Of a DNA stretch of 64,000 nucleotides, positions 53,514 through 63,205 are shown in pieces. Position numbers and translations under genes: made by a program. The DNA is from an uncultured Collinsella sp. (GTDB taxonomy: Bacteria; Actinomycetota; Coriobacteriia; Coriobacteriales; Coriobacteriaceae). The stretch is taken from NCBI GenBank assembly GCA_958352845.1, contig CATWQC010000005.1, forward strand, positions 51,702 to 115,701, in the 5' to 3' direction. A model generated the notes under the pieces. The model was given only the letters and a program-made list of their open reading frames with translations, was not told the DNA's origin and made no database searches. Position 1 is the stretch's first letter. Each line of letters begins with the position of its first letter.

Positions 53514-54962
53514 ATGGCAGAATCTCGTGCGGAGCGTAAGGCTCGTCGTGCTTTGATCGAGGCGGCTGAGGGGTCAGAGGAGAAAAAATCTTCTAAGAAA
53601 TCCAAGTCGTCTCAGGACGCGAAGGGTAAGTCGGCCAAGGGCAAGGCTAAGGCCAAGCGTCCCGGCTCTCGTCGGAACGAAGATAAGGCATCTCAGACTC
53701 GCTCCAAGCGCTTGCATAAAGATCTGGCTTCGTCTGCGCGTAAGGCTGTGGACCCCAAGTCTCCTTGTTCCATCATGAAAGCTTGCGGTGGGTGTACGGC
53801 GCTCAATCGTCCTTATAAGAAGCAGCTCGCCGCCAAGCAGGCTGCTATGGAGGAGCTTTTTGCTTCGCTTTGTGAGCGTGAGGGCATTGCTGTAGATCCT
53901 ATTCGTGGCATGGGTGTCACCCTGGGCGACCCGGGCAAATATCCTGCGCCGCGCGGTTTTCGCCATAAGGCCGCCACTCCCTTTGCTCCCGGTAAGGAGG
54001 GCGCTGTCCGTTGCGGTTTCTTTGAGCGCGGCACGCACAAGATCGTTGCCGTACCCGAATGCCCCGTCGAGGCACCGGGCGCCCGACAAATTCTTAACGG
54101 CATCGCGCGTGAAGCTGAGCGCCTGCACATTCCCGCCTTTAACGAGGACAAGCATCTGGGCTTGCTCCGCTATGCCGTCGTCCGCTGCGGTTGGCGTACC
54201 GACCAGGTCATGGTCACGCTCGTGACCGCTCAGCGCGACTTGCCGCATGCGCAGGAGTTCTTTGAGGCTGTCGCCGCACTCGATCCGCGCATCGTCACCG
54301 TCGCCCAAAACATCAACGGACGTCCCGGCAACGCCATCCTCGGCGAGGAAACCCGCATCGTGTATGGCGCCGAATGCATGCGCGACCAGCTGCTCGGCTG
54401 CGAATTCGACATCTCCCCCACCGCGTTTTATCAGACCAACCCGCAACAGACCGAGCTGCTCTATCAGCTCGCTATCGACGGCATGGATTTGCACCAGGGC
54501 GATGTGCTCATGGATGCCTACTGTGGCAGCGGTACCATAGGTCTTTGCGCAGCTAAAGATGCCCAGAACAAGGGTATCGGCATTATGCTGCTCGGCGTGG
54601 AGCGCAACCCGGCGGGCATTGCCGACGCACGTCGCAATGCCGAGCTCAACGGCCTCACCCGCAGCGCTTGGTTTATGGCCGACGACGCCACCGATTACAT
54701 CCTGGATGCCGTCGATAACAACGAGCGGGTCGATGTCCTTTCCATCGATCCGCCGCGCGCCGGCTCTACCCCCGAGTTCCTCGAAGCTGCCTGCGCGCTT
54801 AAGCCGCACCGCATCACCTATATCAGCTGCAACCCCGTAACTCAAGAGCGCGACCTGCATCAGCTCCTCGACGAAGGCTATCGCCTGCTCAAGATCACGC
54901 CCGTAGACATGTTCCCTCACACCGACCACACCGAAACCGTAGCGGTCCTCGAACGCCGCTAA
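53514..54962 (+). CDS. rlmD: 23S rRNA (uracil-1939-C5)-methyltransferase RlmD-like
   Basis: This 482-residue enzyme belongs to the TrmA/RlmD/RlmCD group of SAM- and iron-sulfur-dependent uracil methyltransferases. The cluster cysteines are in PCSIMKACGGC (about residues 84-94). Later motifs are FYQTNPQQTE, DAYCGSGTIG, SIDPPRAG and YISCNPVT. The first 80 residues are a Lys/Ser-rich tail (KKSSKKSKSS and more), perhaps for RNA binding, instead of a TRAM domain. Codons in the first 450 bp often end in T, unlike the rest of the gene. The exact target uracil is not proven. Confidence 0.85.
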   Translation: MAESRAERKARRALIEAAEGSEEKKSSKKSKSSQDAKGKSAKGKAKAKRPGSRRNEDKASQTRSKRLHKDLASSARKAVDPKSPCSIMKACGGCTALNRPYKKQLAAKQAAMEELFASLCEREGIAVDPIRGMGVTLGDPGKYPAPRGFRHKAATPFAPGKEGAVRCGFFERGTHKIVAVPECPVEAPGARQILNGIAREAERLHIPAFNEDKHLGLLRYAVVRCGWRTDQVMVTLVTAQRDLPHAQEFFEAVAALDPRIVTVAQNINGRPGNAILGEETRIVYGAECMRDQLLGCEFDISPTAFYQTNPQQTELLYQLAIDGMDLHQGDVLMDAYCGSGTIGLCAAKDAQNKGIGIMLLGVERNPAGIADARRNAELNGLTRSAWFMADDATDYILDAVDNNERVDVLSIDPPRAGSTPEFLEAACALKPHRITYISCNPVTQERDLHQLLDEGYRLLKITPVDMFPHTDHTETVAVLERR

Positions 54963-54985
54963 CCAACCTCAGTAGATTTTTGGCA

Positions 54986-55023
54986 CAAGAAAGGGGGCGA
55001 CCCGCCTGGGCCGCCCCCTTCGC
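54986..55023 (+). terminator. Terminator after rlmD
   Basis: AAGGGGGCG and CGCCCCCTT pair around ACCCGCCTGGGC, followed by TCGCTT. Confidence 0.7.
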
Positions 55024-55040
55024 TTGGTTTATAAACTCCG

Positions 55041-55862
55041 CTACATCCCATTGCGCAGATCGCACACGCCGGCTGCCGCCATCTCGCGCAGCAGCGTCTC
55101 GCGGTCGCGCGTCACGATCAAATCCAGCGGGAAGTGAATCTCGTCGAGCATCTTGCGCGCGTGATCGAGCTTGCCAATGGCCATGCCAATGTGGGCATCG
55201 GTTGACACGCCAATGCCCACGCCCAGCTCGGCGCAGCGCTCGGCGATCTTGCGGCATACGGCCCAATGCTCAGTGTCAACACCGTGTTCAAGACTATGGT
55301 TGTTGATCTCGATAATCTTGTGCTTGGCCTTAGCTGCCAACAGCACCTCGTCGATATCGAACGGCACGCCCGAACGCCCCGTGTGACCCAGCATGAACAC
55401 CTTGGGGTGCTCCAGGGCATTGATATACATCTCGGTCGTCTGGGCCAGCGTCGCGCCTTCAGCAATCTGCGGATTATGCACGCTCGCAACCAAATAATCC
55501 AAATTTCGCGTAACCAAATCGAACAACGAATGCTGACGGCTGTACGAATCGCCGGCAATATCGAGCGTGACAGGAGTGTCCTCGCCAAACAGGCTTCCGT
55601 CCAGCGAAACGATATCGGCCTCGGCACCACGCAGCACCAGCACGCCGCTCCAAATGCGCGGCCAGATATCCTGGTTGATAAAGAACTGGTAACTGCGCAG
55701 GTCATTGGGGCAAGCCGTAACCATAGAGCTCAAATGGTCGGCAGATCCGAGCACCTGCAGACCACGCTCTGCCGCCCAGTACACATTCTCCTCAATGGTC
55801 GAATATGCATGCGCAGAGAACATCGTATGGGTATGAATGTCACAAGAAAGCAGGTAGGGCAT
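55041..55862 (-). CDS. PHP-domain metal-dependent phosphatase
   Basis: This 273-residue protein begins with the PHP metal motif DIHTHTMFSAH and later has GSADHLSS, IIEINNHSLEHG and STDAHIGM, all metal-binding segments of the YcdX-like PHP group. Family members hydrolyse phosphoesters; some are histidinol-phosphate phosphatases. Neighbouring genes do not suggest histidine synthesis. The ATG follows AAGGAGACC. Confidence 0.87.
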   Translation of the reverse strand: MPYLLSCDIHTHTMFSAHAYSTIEENVYWAAERGLQVLGSADHLSSMVTACPNDLRSYQFFINQDIWPRIWSGVLVLRGAEADIVSLDGSLFGEDTPVTLDIAGDSYSRQHSLFDLVTRNLDYLVASVHNPQIAEGATLAQTTEMYINALEHPKVFMLGHTGRSGVPFDIDEVLLAAKAKHKIIEINNHSLEHGVDTEHWAVCRKIAERCAELGVGIGVSTDAHIGMAIGKLDHARKMLDEIHFPLDLIVTRDRETLLREMAAAGVCDLRNGM

Positions 55863-56027
55863 CAGGTCTCCTTATCTGGCACGGCCGTCGCTTATATTCA
55901 TTGTACGCATAGCCTTCGATAGTCGTAAAACCACTCCATCCCAAAGACACAACGTCCATGACAACGGGGTCCGGCTTAACACCAAACCCCGTTTCACGTA
56001 AAACATTGTAGGCAGAGCGCTTTACTT

Positions 56028-57212
56028 TTAACGATACTCGTCCGCCAACTGTTTCCAAGCGGGTAGCGAATTGACAATCGTTTCGTAGCTCACGCAATAG
56101 CCCAGGCGGAACCAACCCGGCATACCAAAGCTGTCCGAGGGAACCGCAAGCAACTCATACTTCTTTGCGCGCTCGCAAAACGCATTCGCATCGGGCTCGA
56201 GTGCCTTCACCCACAGGTAGAAAGCACCGTCCGGCTCAACATAGGTATAGCCGTAGTCCGTCAAAGCATCGGTGAGCGCCGTGCGGTTGCGGGCATAGGC
56301 CCCGACATCACTCGGCTCATCGATGCAATCGATGATCACGCGCTGGAAGAGTGCCGGTGCGCATACAAAACCCAGCGTACGGGCAGCGCCCGCAACAGCC
56401 GGCATCAGACGGGCAGCCTGCGGATTGGTGTTGGGAACCAAGATCCACCCCACGCGCTCACCCGGCAGCGACAGCGACTTGGAATACGAGTAGCACACGA
56501 TGGTGTGCTCGTAGATCGAGGGCACCCAAGGCACCTCGGCACCGTACACGATCTCGCGGTACGGCTCATCCGAGATGAGCATAATCGGATTCTCGGGATC
56601 GCGCTGAGCGTTGGCCTCGCGCAGAACATTGGCCAGTCGCGTCAGCGTGTTGCGTGTATATACGGCACCAGTCGGATTGTTGGGCGAGTCGATGATGACG
56701 GCAGTCGTCTTATCGGTAATCGCCTTGAGCACGTTGTCCACGCTCAGCTGGAACGTATCTTCATCGGCGAGCGCCTCAACACACGTACAGCCGGCCTTCT
56801 CAATCCAAACGCGATACTCCGGAAAGTACGGGGCGATAACAATAACCTCGTCGCCCGGGTTCGTAACGGCGTTGAGCGTGCAGGTGAGCGAAGCCGCGGC
56901 ACCCACCGTCATAAAGACGTCCTTACCCTCATAGTTCGTTCCAAAGCGGCGGTTGAGCGATTCGGCGACGGCTGCTCGACATTGCGGCAGGCCCGGAGCG
57001 GGGGTGTAGCCGTGCAACTGGTCACTCGGCAGCTCCAGGGCCTTCTTAATGGACTCCGCCACAGCAGCGGGTGCCGGAACGCTCGGATTGCCCAGCGAAA
57101 AATCAAATACGTTTTCCGCACCGATCTGCGCCTTGCGCTCAAGGCCATAGCTAAAAATCTCACGGATGATGGAGCTTTCCGCACCGCGAGCATACATAGT
57201 TTCGTTGATCAT
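56028..57212 (-). CDS. Class I/II PLP-dependent aminotransferase
   Basis: This 394-residue enzyme is a fold-type I aminotransferase: SPNNPTGAVY (substrate/PLP-binding Asn), DEPYREIVY and the PLP Lys in SYSKSLSLPGERVGW. It resembles aspartate/aromatic aminotransferases that begin with an extended FSLGNPSVPAP motif. The amino donor and acceptor are not resolved. The ATG at 57212 follows GAAAGGGGAACAG; the longer ORF covers a palindrome and is rejected. It is monocistronic. Confidence 0.88.
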   Translation of the reverse strand: MINETMYARGAESSIIREIFSYGLERKAQIGAENVFDFSLGNPSVPAPAAVAESIKKALELPSDQLHGYTPAPGLPQCRAAVAESLNRRFGTNYEGKDVFMTVGAAASLTCTLNAVTNPGDEVIVIAPYFPEYRVWIEKAGCTCVEALADEDTFQLSVDNVLKAITDKTTAVIIDSPNNPTGAVYTRNTLTRLANVLREANAQRDPENPIMLISDEPYREIVYGAEVPWVPSIYEHTIVCYSYSKSLSLPGERVGWILVPNTNPQAARLMPAVAGAARTLGFVCAPALFQRVIIDCIDEPSDVGAYARNRTALTDALTDYGYTYVEPDGAFYLWVKALEPDANAFCERAKKYELLAVPSDSFGMPGWFRLGYCVSYETIVNSLPAWKQLADEYR

Positions 57213-57271
57213 CTGTTCCCCTTTCGCATAGGCGCTATTGTACGCTTTAGCCGAGCAAAGTGCCGCAGCAA

Positions 57272-57333
57272 TGTTGATTGGGGACAGACTTAAATGCGTG
57301 AAAACGCTCATTTTAGTCTGTCCCCAATCAACA
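57272..57333. repeat. GGGGACAGACT hairpin
   Basis: Arms 57272..57296 and 57309..57333 pair at 24 of 25 positions (TGTTGATTGGGGACAGACT and its complement, then TAAATG) around CGTGAAAACGCT. It lies between the aminotransferase start and the end of ftsH. Confidence 0.85.
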
Positions 57334-57357
57334 GACGGCCCCATATCGCTCAAAAGA

Positions 57358-57390
57358 AAAAGCCTCCGCAGGTTTCCCCGCGGAGGCTTT
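57358..57390 (-). terminator. Terminator of the tilS-hpt-ftsH operon
   Basis: On the minus strand GCCTCCGC-GGGGAAACCT-GCGGAGGC is followed by TTTTTC, 12 bp beyond the ftsH stop. Confidence 0.9.
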
Positions 57391-57401
57391 CGCCACAAAG
57401 A

Positions 57402-59534
57402 CTATTTGTCGGTGTCGGCACCGGCATTGACGGCACGGTCATCGGCGGCATCATCGGATGCGACTTCGGCATCCTCCTGCATGGCCGCCTGCGCAAATGC
57501 GGCGGCATCGGCCGCAAGCTCCTCCTCGCTCATGCGAGGCGCACGCTTCTTGGTCGGCATGCCGGCAGCCTTGGCGTTGCGCTCCTCCTTGGCCGCCAGG
57601 ATATCGTCCTCGCGCTCAAGGTAGGCGTCCCACTCGTTATCGAGCAGGGCGTTCACGGCGTCGCCCTCGACGGTCTCGCGCTCGAGCAGCACCTTCGCCA
57701 TCAGATCGAGCTGATCGCGACGGGCATCCAGGATCTCGGCCGCACGACGATGGGCCTCGCGCATGATGCGCTGAACCTCGATATCAATGCGACGCGCCGT
57801 CTCCTCGGAGTAATCCTGATGATCGGCATAATCGCGGCCCAGGAACACCTGATGCTGCGCCTCGCCAAAGACCTGCGTGCCCAGCTCCTCGCTCATGCCC
57901 AGACGTGTGACCATCTCGCGCGCCATCTTGGTCGCGCGCTCCAGATCGTTGCTCGCGCCCGACGTGATGTCGTCGCACATGAGCTCCTCGGCAACGCGAC
58001 CGCCCAAGAACACGGCGAGCTCGTCGAGCATCTCGTTCTTGGTCTTGAGGAAGTGGTCCTCCTGCGGAAGCTGCAGCGTGTAGCCCAGGGCCTGACCGCG
58101 GCTGACGATCGAGATCTTGTGGACCGGATCGGAGTGCTCCAGGATATGGCCCACCAAAGCGTGACCGCTCTCGTGGTAGGCAATCGTGGTGCGCTCGGCC
58201 TCGGTCATCACGCGACCCTTGCGCTGCGGTCCGGCAATCACGCGCTCCATCGATTCCTCGACCTCGTCCATCGAGATCACGGAACGATGGCGGCGGGCAG
58301 CCAACAGTGCAGACTCATTGAGCAAGTTCGCCAGGTCGGCGCCGGTAAAGCCAACGGTCATCTGGGCGAGCTTCTCAAACTTCACGTCCTCGTCCATCGG
58401 CTTGTTCTCGGCATGCACGCGCAAGATCTGCTCGCGGCCCTTCACGTCCGGACGGTCGACCGTAACCTGACGGTCAAAACGGCCGGGACGCAGCAGCGCC
58501 GGATCCAGAATGTCAGGGCGGTTGGTCGCAGCGATCAGGATGACCGACTCGCTCTCCTCAAAACCGTCCATCTCGACCAGCAGCTGGTTGAGCGTCTGCT
58601 CGCGCTCGTCGTGACCGCCGCCCAAGCCGGCTCCGCGCTGACGTCCCACGGCGTCGATCTCATCGATGAAGATGATCGACGGGGCCTGAGACTTGGCCTC
58701 CTTAAAGAGGTCGCGCACGCGGCTGGCGCCGACGCCCACGAACATCTCCACAAAGTCAGAGCCCGAGATGCTAAAGAACGGCACGCCCGCCTCGCCGGCA
58801 ACGGCCTTGGCCAGCAGCGTTTTACCGGTGCCCGGAGGGCCAACCAGCAACACGCCACGCGGGATCTTGGCGCCCAGCTTGCGATAGCGATCCGGATCGC
58901 TCAAAAAGTCACGGATCTCCTCGAGCTCCTCGACTGCCTCGTCCACGCCGGCAACGTCTTCAAACTTGACCTTGGGGCGCGTGGCCTCGTTGGTCTTGGC
59001 GTGGGTGTTGCCAAACTGCATGTTCCTGTTGTTGGCGCCCATCATCTGGCGCATAAAGTAGAACATGATGGCGATAAGGGCGATCGTCGGAAGCACACTC
59101 ATCGCCAAGTCGCCCCAAAAATCGGGATCGTTGGTGTTGACGATGTACTTAGTGTCGGGGTGCTCCGCCATGAGCTCAGCAAGCGAATCGGAGCCGACAT
59201 AGGTCGAGGAGAAGCTCTTGAGCTCGCTCGTATCGCCCTTGTCCTTCTTCGTCTTCCAGTAATGACCCGTCACGCTTCCGTCTTGAACCGTATAGGTCAG
59301 ATCTTCGACGCGATCCTGCTTGATGGCGCTCACCATCTCGCTCGTCGCGAGCTTTACGGTATTGCTGGAATTGGCAAAGCCGGAGCCCATGTTAAAGAAG
59401 GCGTAGCCCAGAAGTGCGCAAGCCAAAATAAAATACAGCCAGCCCGTACGCGTGGGCTTCTTGCCTCCGGGCATCCCCGGGATCTTTGGGTCCCGGGAAG
59501 TCTGGGAATTGTTGTCGTTACGGTCGTCGGGCAT
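57402..59534 (-). CDS. ftsH: ATP-dependent zinc metalloprotease FtsH
   Basis: This 710-residue membrane protease degrades misfolded membrane proteins and regulators. It has two membrane helices (about 31-50 and 143-163) around an extracytoplasmic domain, a AAA+ module with Walker A GPPGTGKT (232-239), and the zinc protease motif HESGH (454-458). The C-terminal 60 residues are acidic and Ala-rich. It starts one base after hpt ends and closes the tilS-hpt-ftsH cluster, a classic bacterial arrangement. Confidence 0.97.
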   Translation of the reverse strand: MPDDRNDNNSQTSRDPKIPGMPGGKKPTRTGWLYFILACALLGYAFFNMGSGFANSSNTVKLATSEMVSAIKQDRVEDLTYTVQDGSVTGHYWKTKKDKGDTSELKSFSSTYVGSDSLAELMAEHPDTKYIVNTNDPDFWGDLAMSVLPTIALIAIMFYFMRQMMGANNRNMQFGNTHAKTNEATRPKVKFEDVAGVDEAVEELEEIRDFLSDPDRYRKLGAKIPRGVLLVGPPGTGKTLLAKAVAGEAGVPFFSISGSDFVEMFVGVGASRVRDLFKEAKSQAPSIIFIDEIDAVGRQRGAGLGGGHDEREQTLNQLLVEMDGFEESESVILIAATNRPDILDPALLRPGRFDRQVTVDRPDVKGREQILRVHAENKPMDEDVKFEKLAQMTVGFTGADLANLLNESALLAARRHRSVISMDEVEESMERVIAGPQRKGRVMTEAERTTIAYHESGHALVGHILEHSDPVHKISIVSRGQALGYTLQLPQEDHFLKTKNEMLDELAVFLGGRVAEELMCDDITSGASNDLERATKMAREMVTRLGMSEELGTQVFGEAQHQVFLGRDYADHQDYSEETARRIDIEVQRIMREAHRRAAEILDARRDQLDLMAKVLLERETVEGDAVNALLDNEWDAYLEREDDILAAKEERNAKAAGMPTKKRAPRMSEEELAADAAAFAQAAMQEDAEVASDDAADDRAVNAGADTDK

Positions 59535-59535
59535 C

Positions 59536-60084
59536 TTACGAATAAACCTCCGGTTTCAAAATGCCCAGATACGGAAGGTTGCGATAGCGCTCGGCATAGT
59601 CGAGGCCGTAGCCCACCACAAAGGCATCGGGGCAATGGGTTCCAACATACTTGGGCGTGATGGCCGAGACGCGGTCCTCAACGTCCTTCCACAGGAAGGC
59701 GGCGACCTCCAGAGAAGCGGGCTTGCGGCTCTCGAGGTTCTTCATCAGATACTTGAGCGTCAGGCCCGAGTCCAGAATGTCCTCGACGATCAGCACGTCG
59801 CGACCGCGGATGTCGATATCCAGGTCCTTAATGATACGCACGATACCCGAGGACTTCACACCGTCGCCGTAGCTCGAAACAGCCATGAAATCGATGTTGG
59901 TCGGCAGCTCGATCTTACGCATCAGGTCGCCCATAAAGACCACGGCGCCGCGCAGGACCGCAATCAGCACCAGATCCTTACCCGCGTAGTCGCGCGTAAT
60001 CTCCTCGCCCAGGCGAGAGACGATACCGTCGATATCCTCCTGCGTGAACAGAACCTTCTCGATATCCGGATGTTGAGAAGCCAT
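59536..60084 (-). CDS. hpt: Hypoxanthine phosphoribosyltransferase
   Basis: This 182-residue purine salvage enzyme has the PRPP-binding loop LIVEDILDSGLTL and a typical N-terminal segment with RLGEEITRDYAGKDLVLIAVLRGA-type sequence (LIAVLRGAVVFMGDL). It converts hypoxanthine or guanine to IMP or GMP. It lies between tilS and ftsH on the same strand, as in many Gram-positive genomes. The ATG has AAGGGTTG upstream. Confidence 0.95.
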   Translation of the reverse strand: MASQHPDIEKVLFTQEDIDGIVSRLGEEITRDYAGKDLVLIAVLRGAVVFMGDLMRKIELPTNIDFMAVSSYGDGVKSSGIVRIIKDLDIDIRGRDVLIVEDILDSGLTLKYLMKNLESRKPASLEVAAFLWKDVEDRVSAITPKYVGTHCPDAFVVGYGLDYAERYRNLPYLGILKPEVYS

Positions 60085-60231
60085 GACAACCCTTTCTTGT
60101 GCTTATCGCCCACACACCGCCGTATGGACGCGAACTACACATTCTAGCAGCGCACGGGGTAAATTTACCAGCCCGTGCGCCATCAGCGCGGGAATACCGT
60201 CAACGTCGCACAGAACAGCAGGCGTGGGACG

Positions 60232-61770
60232 CTATTCCGCATCGACCACGCGGAGCAGATATGCCACGCGCGTTGCGGCCGTGCACTTAAAACGCTCGTC
60301 CGCGCGAACTCCGGCGACCCACACCACGGCACCCCCCGGCGCCGTCCTCACCATGGGCACGCCGGCGCGCTCGGAAACGGGAATGCGAGCCTCACCTAGC
60401 AAATCGGATACTTTCTTGCTTCGGCCACTCATCCCTAACGGGCACATCACGTCTCCCGGCGCGGGACCGTCCACCCACAGGCGTGCCAATCGCGCCTCGG
60501 CAGGGATCTCGCCACGCGAGCCCGCCAGGATCCGCTCACTATCGCTGTCGGCAAAACCCAGGGCAGCCGCGTCTACCAAAGCTGTCACTTCCCCGGCAGC
60601 CGCAAGCTCACGGGCGCGGCGCACGATATCGCATCCCGGCTCAACAGCCATCGGTTCTGTGACCAGCATACGTCCCCCGCCCAACGGCAAACGACCGGGT
60701 ACGGTAACCCAGTCCGCGACCAGGCCCTCGCGAGCCGCCGGCGCCTTAAACGCCAGCATGCCAAACTCAATGCGTGCGTCAATCCCCGCCGGAAGCGTGA
60801 CCGAGCCGGTGCCCTCGGCAACGCAGGAAAGGACTCGCTCCACATGTCGCATCTCGGGACGAGCGTCCGGATCGATGCGCTTAATCGCCAGTCGCACGAT
60901 GCGCCGCGCGATTACCACCTCGGCCGCAGCCAGGCGCCTGGCATCGAGCACCAGCGCACCCGCTGCCTCTTTGCGCAAACAGCTTCGAAACGCCTGTGCC
61001 GAAAGCTGAGACAAAAACGCGTCCTCATCGCCTAAGATCTCGCAGGCGGCGCCAATCGTCTTGCAGACGCTCGCGTTGCGCTGCGCCACCACCGGCATTA
61101 CTCGATGGCGCACGTAGTTTCGCAGATACGAGATATCCTCATTGCTCTCGTCTTCACGCCACGGCTGACCATGTACCTGTAGATAGCCCACGAGCTCGCC
61201 ATGAGTTAGGTCGAGCAAGGGACGCACCACGATATTCCTCCGGCGAGGAATGCTCGATAGGCCAGCAGGCCCTGAACCCTTAATCGCGTTCATCAAAAAC
61301 GTTTCCGCGCGATCCGAAGACGTGTGCGCGGTGCAGATACGAGCCGCCGTTCGCGGTGCCCCCGTCTGGGCGCAGAGCTCGCGAACATACCTTCGCGCCG
61401 CGGCATAGCGCACCTCGCGGGCCGCGGCCTCAATATTGCCCGACTCCCCATCAAAATAAGCGTGCTCCACGCACAGCGGTAAACCATATTTCGCGCAGAG
61501 CTCACGCACAAAGGCCTCGTCGCCATCGGACGCCTTGCCGCGCAGATGATGGTTCACATGCAGCACGTGCAGTCGCTCGCGCGCGATGGGGGCCACACCA
61601 CGCCCATCCAGAATATCCAACTTTGATGTGCACGCCATAAGGAGCAAAGCCGTCGAGTCCGCACCACCTGATACCATGAGCACGACAGGAGCAGCCTGCT
61701 GCCTCGTCCGGGTCTCATCGACTGCCCCAGGCACGGCATGGTGTCCATAATGCTGAGATACCGTAGGCAT
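60232..61770 (-). CDS. tilS: tRNA(Ile)-lysidine synthetase
   Basis: This 512-residue enzyme adds lysine to C34 of the AUA-reading tRNA-Ile. The N-terminal PP-loop SGGADSTAL (about 34-42) and HVNHHLRGKAS with RAETFLMNAIKGSG identify TilS; the C-terminal third is the tRNA-binding extension with KVSDLLGEARIP. It is followed by hpt and ftsH. A 147-bp gap separates it from hpt and shows no gene. It is divergent from the MBL hydrolase with only about 50 bp between starts. Confidence 0.93.
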   Translation of the reverse strand: MPTVSQHYGHHAVPGAVDETRTRQQAAPVVLMVSGGADSTALLLMACTSKLDILDGRGVAPIARERLHVLHVNHHLRGKASDGDEAFVRELCAKYGLPLCVEHAYFDGESGNIEAAAREVRYAAARRYVRELCAQTGAPRTAARICTAHTSSDRAETFLMNAIKGSGPAGLSSIPRRRNIVVRPLLDLTHGELVGYLQVHGQPWREDESNEDISYLRNYVRHRVMPVVAQRNASVCKTIGAACEILGDEDAFLSQLSAQAFRSCLRKEAAGALVLDARRLAAAEVVIARRIVRLAIKRIDPDARPEMRHVERVLSCVAEGTGSVTLPAGIDARIEFGMLAFKAPAAREGLVADWVTVPGRLPLGGGRMLVTEPMAVEPGCDIVRRARELAAAGEVTALVDAAALGFADSDSERILAGSRGEIPAEARLARLWVDGPAPGDVMCPLGMSGRSKKVSDLLGEARIPVSERAGVPMVRTAPGGAVVWVAGVRADERFKCTAATRVAYLLRVVDAE

Positions 61771-61818
61771 TTGCTTCCTCCTCTATTCGTCCGCACCCAT
61801 TGTATCCTTTGGAATCTT

Positions 61819-62628
61819 ATGTCTCGTCTGCACCTTCATATCCTCGGCAGTGGCTCTAAAGGCAACTGCGCACTCATCGAGGGCCCGCAGGGGCTCATTA
61901 TGGTCGATGACGGACTGTCTCGCCGCGAGACATTAAAGCGCATGGCAGAACTGGGGCTCTCGACAGACAACGTCTCGGCTCTTCTCATTACTCATGAGCA
62001 TAGCGATCACATCAAGGGCCTCGATGTCTGGTGCAAGCACTGGCACGGCCCCCTCTTTGCCAGCAGGGGCACTCTTTCGAACAAAGAAAATCTTTCGCAT
62101 CTGCCTGTCGAGGAATTCGATCCCGGTGACACCCTATCCATTGCCGGCATCCACGTGCAAACCTACTCAACATCACACGATGTCATAAATCCAATCGGCT
62201 TTCGATTCGACACCCTCGATGATTCCATCGGCTTTGCTACCGACACCGGAGAGCTATCGAGCCAAGCCATGAACACCCTCAAAGATTGTCGAGTCCTCGC
62301 GCTCGAAAGCAACCACGATGTGACCATGCTGCGCGAGGGAGAATATCCCCGCTTTCTTCAAGAGCGCATCCTGTCTGCAAGGGGACACCTCTCCAACGGC
62401 CAAGCCGCCGAAGCCGCGCGCGAACTTGTTACCGATCGCACCGAACAGCTCATTGCCATGCATATCAGCCAAGACAACAATCGTCCGAGCCTTACCGTCA
62501 AAAGCTACGCCAAAGCTCTAGCCGCAACCCTGGATGACGAGCTCGGCAGCTCCGCCACCCTTCTCCAAGGATCGCGAAAACTCTCGATACGCCCCGCAAG
62601 CCAGTATCGGCCAGCAACCATTCAATAG
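61819..62628 (+). CDS. MBL-fold metallo-hydrolase (WalJ/YycJ-like)
   Basis: This 269-residue protein has the metallo-beta-lactamase metal motif THEHSDHIKGL and family features LGSGSKGNC and GFATDTGELS, close to the WalJ/YycJ exonuclease-like hydrolases of Gram-positive bacteria. In Firmicutes walJ is with walRK; here it is divergent from tilS. The ATG at 61819 has only a weak ribosome site (GGAATC), and the longer ORF would overlap tilS. Confidence 0.88.
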   Translation: MSRLHLHILGSGSKGNCALIEGPQGLIMVDDGLSRRETLKRMAELGLSTDNVSALLITHEHSDHIKGLDVWCKHWHGPLFASRGTLSNKENLSHLPVEEFDPGDTLSIAGIHVQTYSTSHDVINPIGFRFDTLDDSIGFATDTGELSSQAMNTLKDCRVLALESNHDVTMLREGEYPRFLQERILSARGHLSNGQAAEAARELVTDRTEQLIAMHISQDNNRPSLTVKSYAKALAATLDDELGSSATLLQGSRKLSIRPASQYRPATIQ

Positions 62629-62644
62629 ACTGTCCTAAACAGCA

Positions 62645-62682
62645 AAAGGGGCCGGGAATCGCTTCCCAGCCCCTTTTGTTGT
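62645..62682. terminator. Bidirectional terminator between MBL hydrolase and hsp20
   Basis: AAAAGGGGCCGGGAA and TTCCCAGCCCCTTTT form a near-perfect stem around TCGC, with A and T runs on the two sides. Confidence 0.85.
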
Positions 62683-62710
62683 CTTTTAATAGCGCAGAAC
62701 ACCAACGAAG

Positions 62711-63142
62711 TTATTCGATGGAGATCTTCGTAACGTTCTTCTTCTCGACGATCTTGGGAACCGTAACGGTCAGGATGCCGTCAGCGTACTTAGCCGAGAG
62801 GCCCTCGCTCGAAGCGTCCTTAAGATACACGCCACGCGTCGCGCTGTACGAGCTGAACTCCTTCTGCAGGAAGTTCTTGCCCTCGTTCTCCTCGTCTTCC
62901 TCGACATTCACGCTAATGGACAGACGGCCCTCGTTAAGCTCGACATCGATATCGTCCTTGGCGACGCCGGTCAGATAAGCCTTGACCTCATAGCCATCGC
63001 CCTTATCCTCAACGTCAACGGGGAACGCCTTGGAAGCAATCGAGTTGTTTGCAAGGTCGGTCATATCATCAAACAGATCGAACAACGAGCTAGCAGAAGG
63101 ACGAACGCCAAAAACCGAACGATAAGGAACCATGCTTGCCAT
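62711..63142 (-). CDS. Hsp20/alpha-crystallin small heat-shock protein
   Basis: This 143-residue chaperone has an alpha-crystallin domain (about 40-135) with the start VDVEDKGDGYEVKAYLTGV, KDDIDVELNEGRLSI and the C-terminal ADGILTVTVPK. Small heat-shock proteins bind unfolding proteins. The ATG at 63142 follows AAAGGAGTGG. The upstream region has no CIRCE or HAIR element that I can recognise, but it holds a pair of CTTATATAT repeats two helical turns apart. Confidence 0.93.
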   Translation of the reverse strand: MASMVPYRSVFGVRPSASSLFDLFDDMTDLANNSIASKAFPVDVEDKGDGYEVKAYLTGVAKDDIDVELNEGRLSISVNVEEDEENEGKNFLQKEFSSYSATRGVYLKDASSEGLSAKYADGILTVTVPKIVEKKNVTKISIE

Positions 63143-63205
63143 GTTTACCACTCCTTTTAGGACTGCCGAGCCATCTTCTAGGTGACTGGGACTTCTTTTG
63201 ACGCT

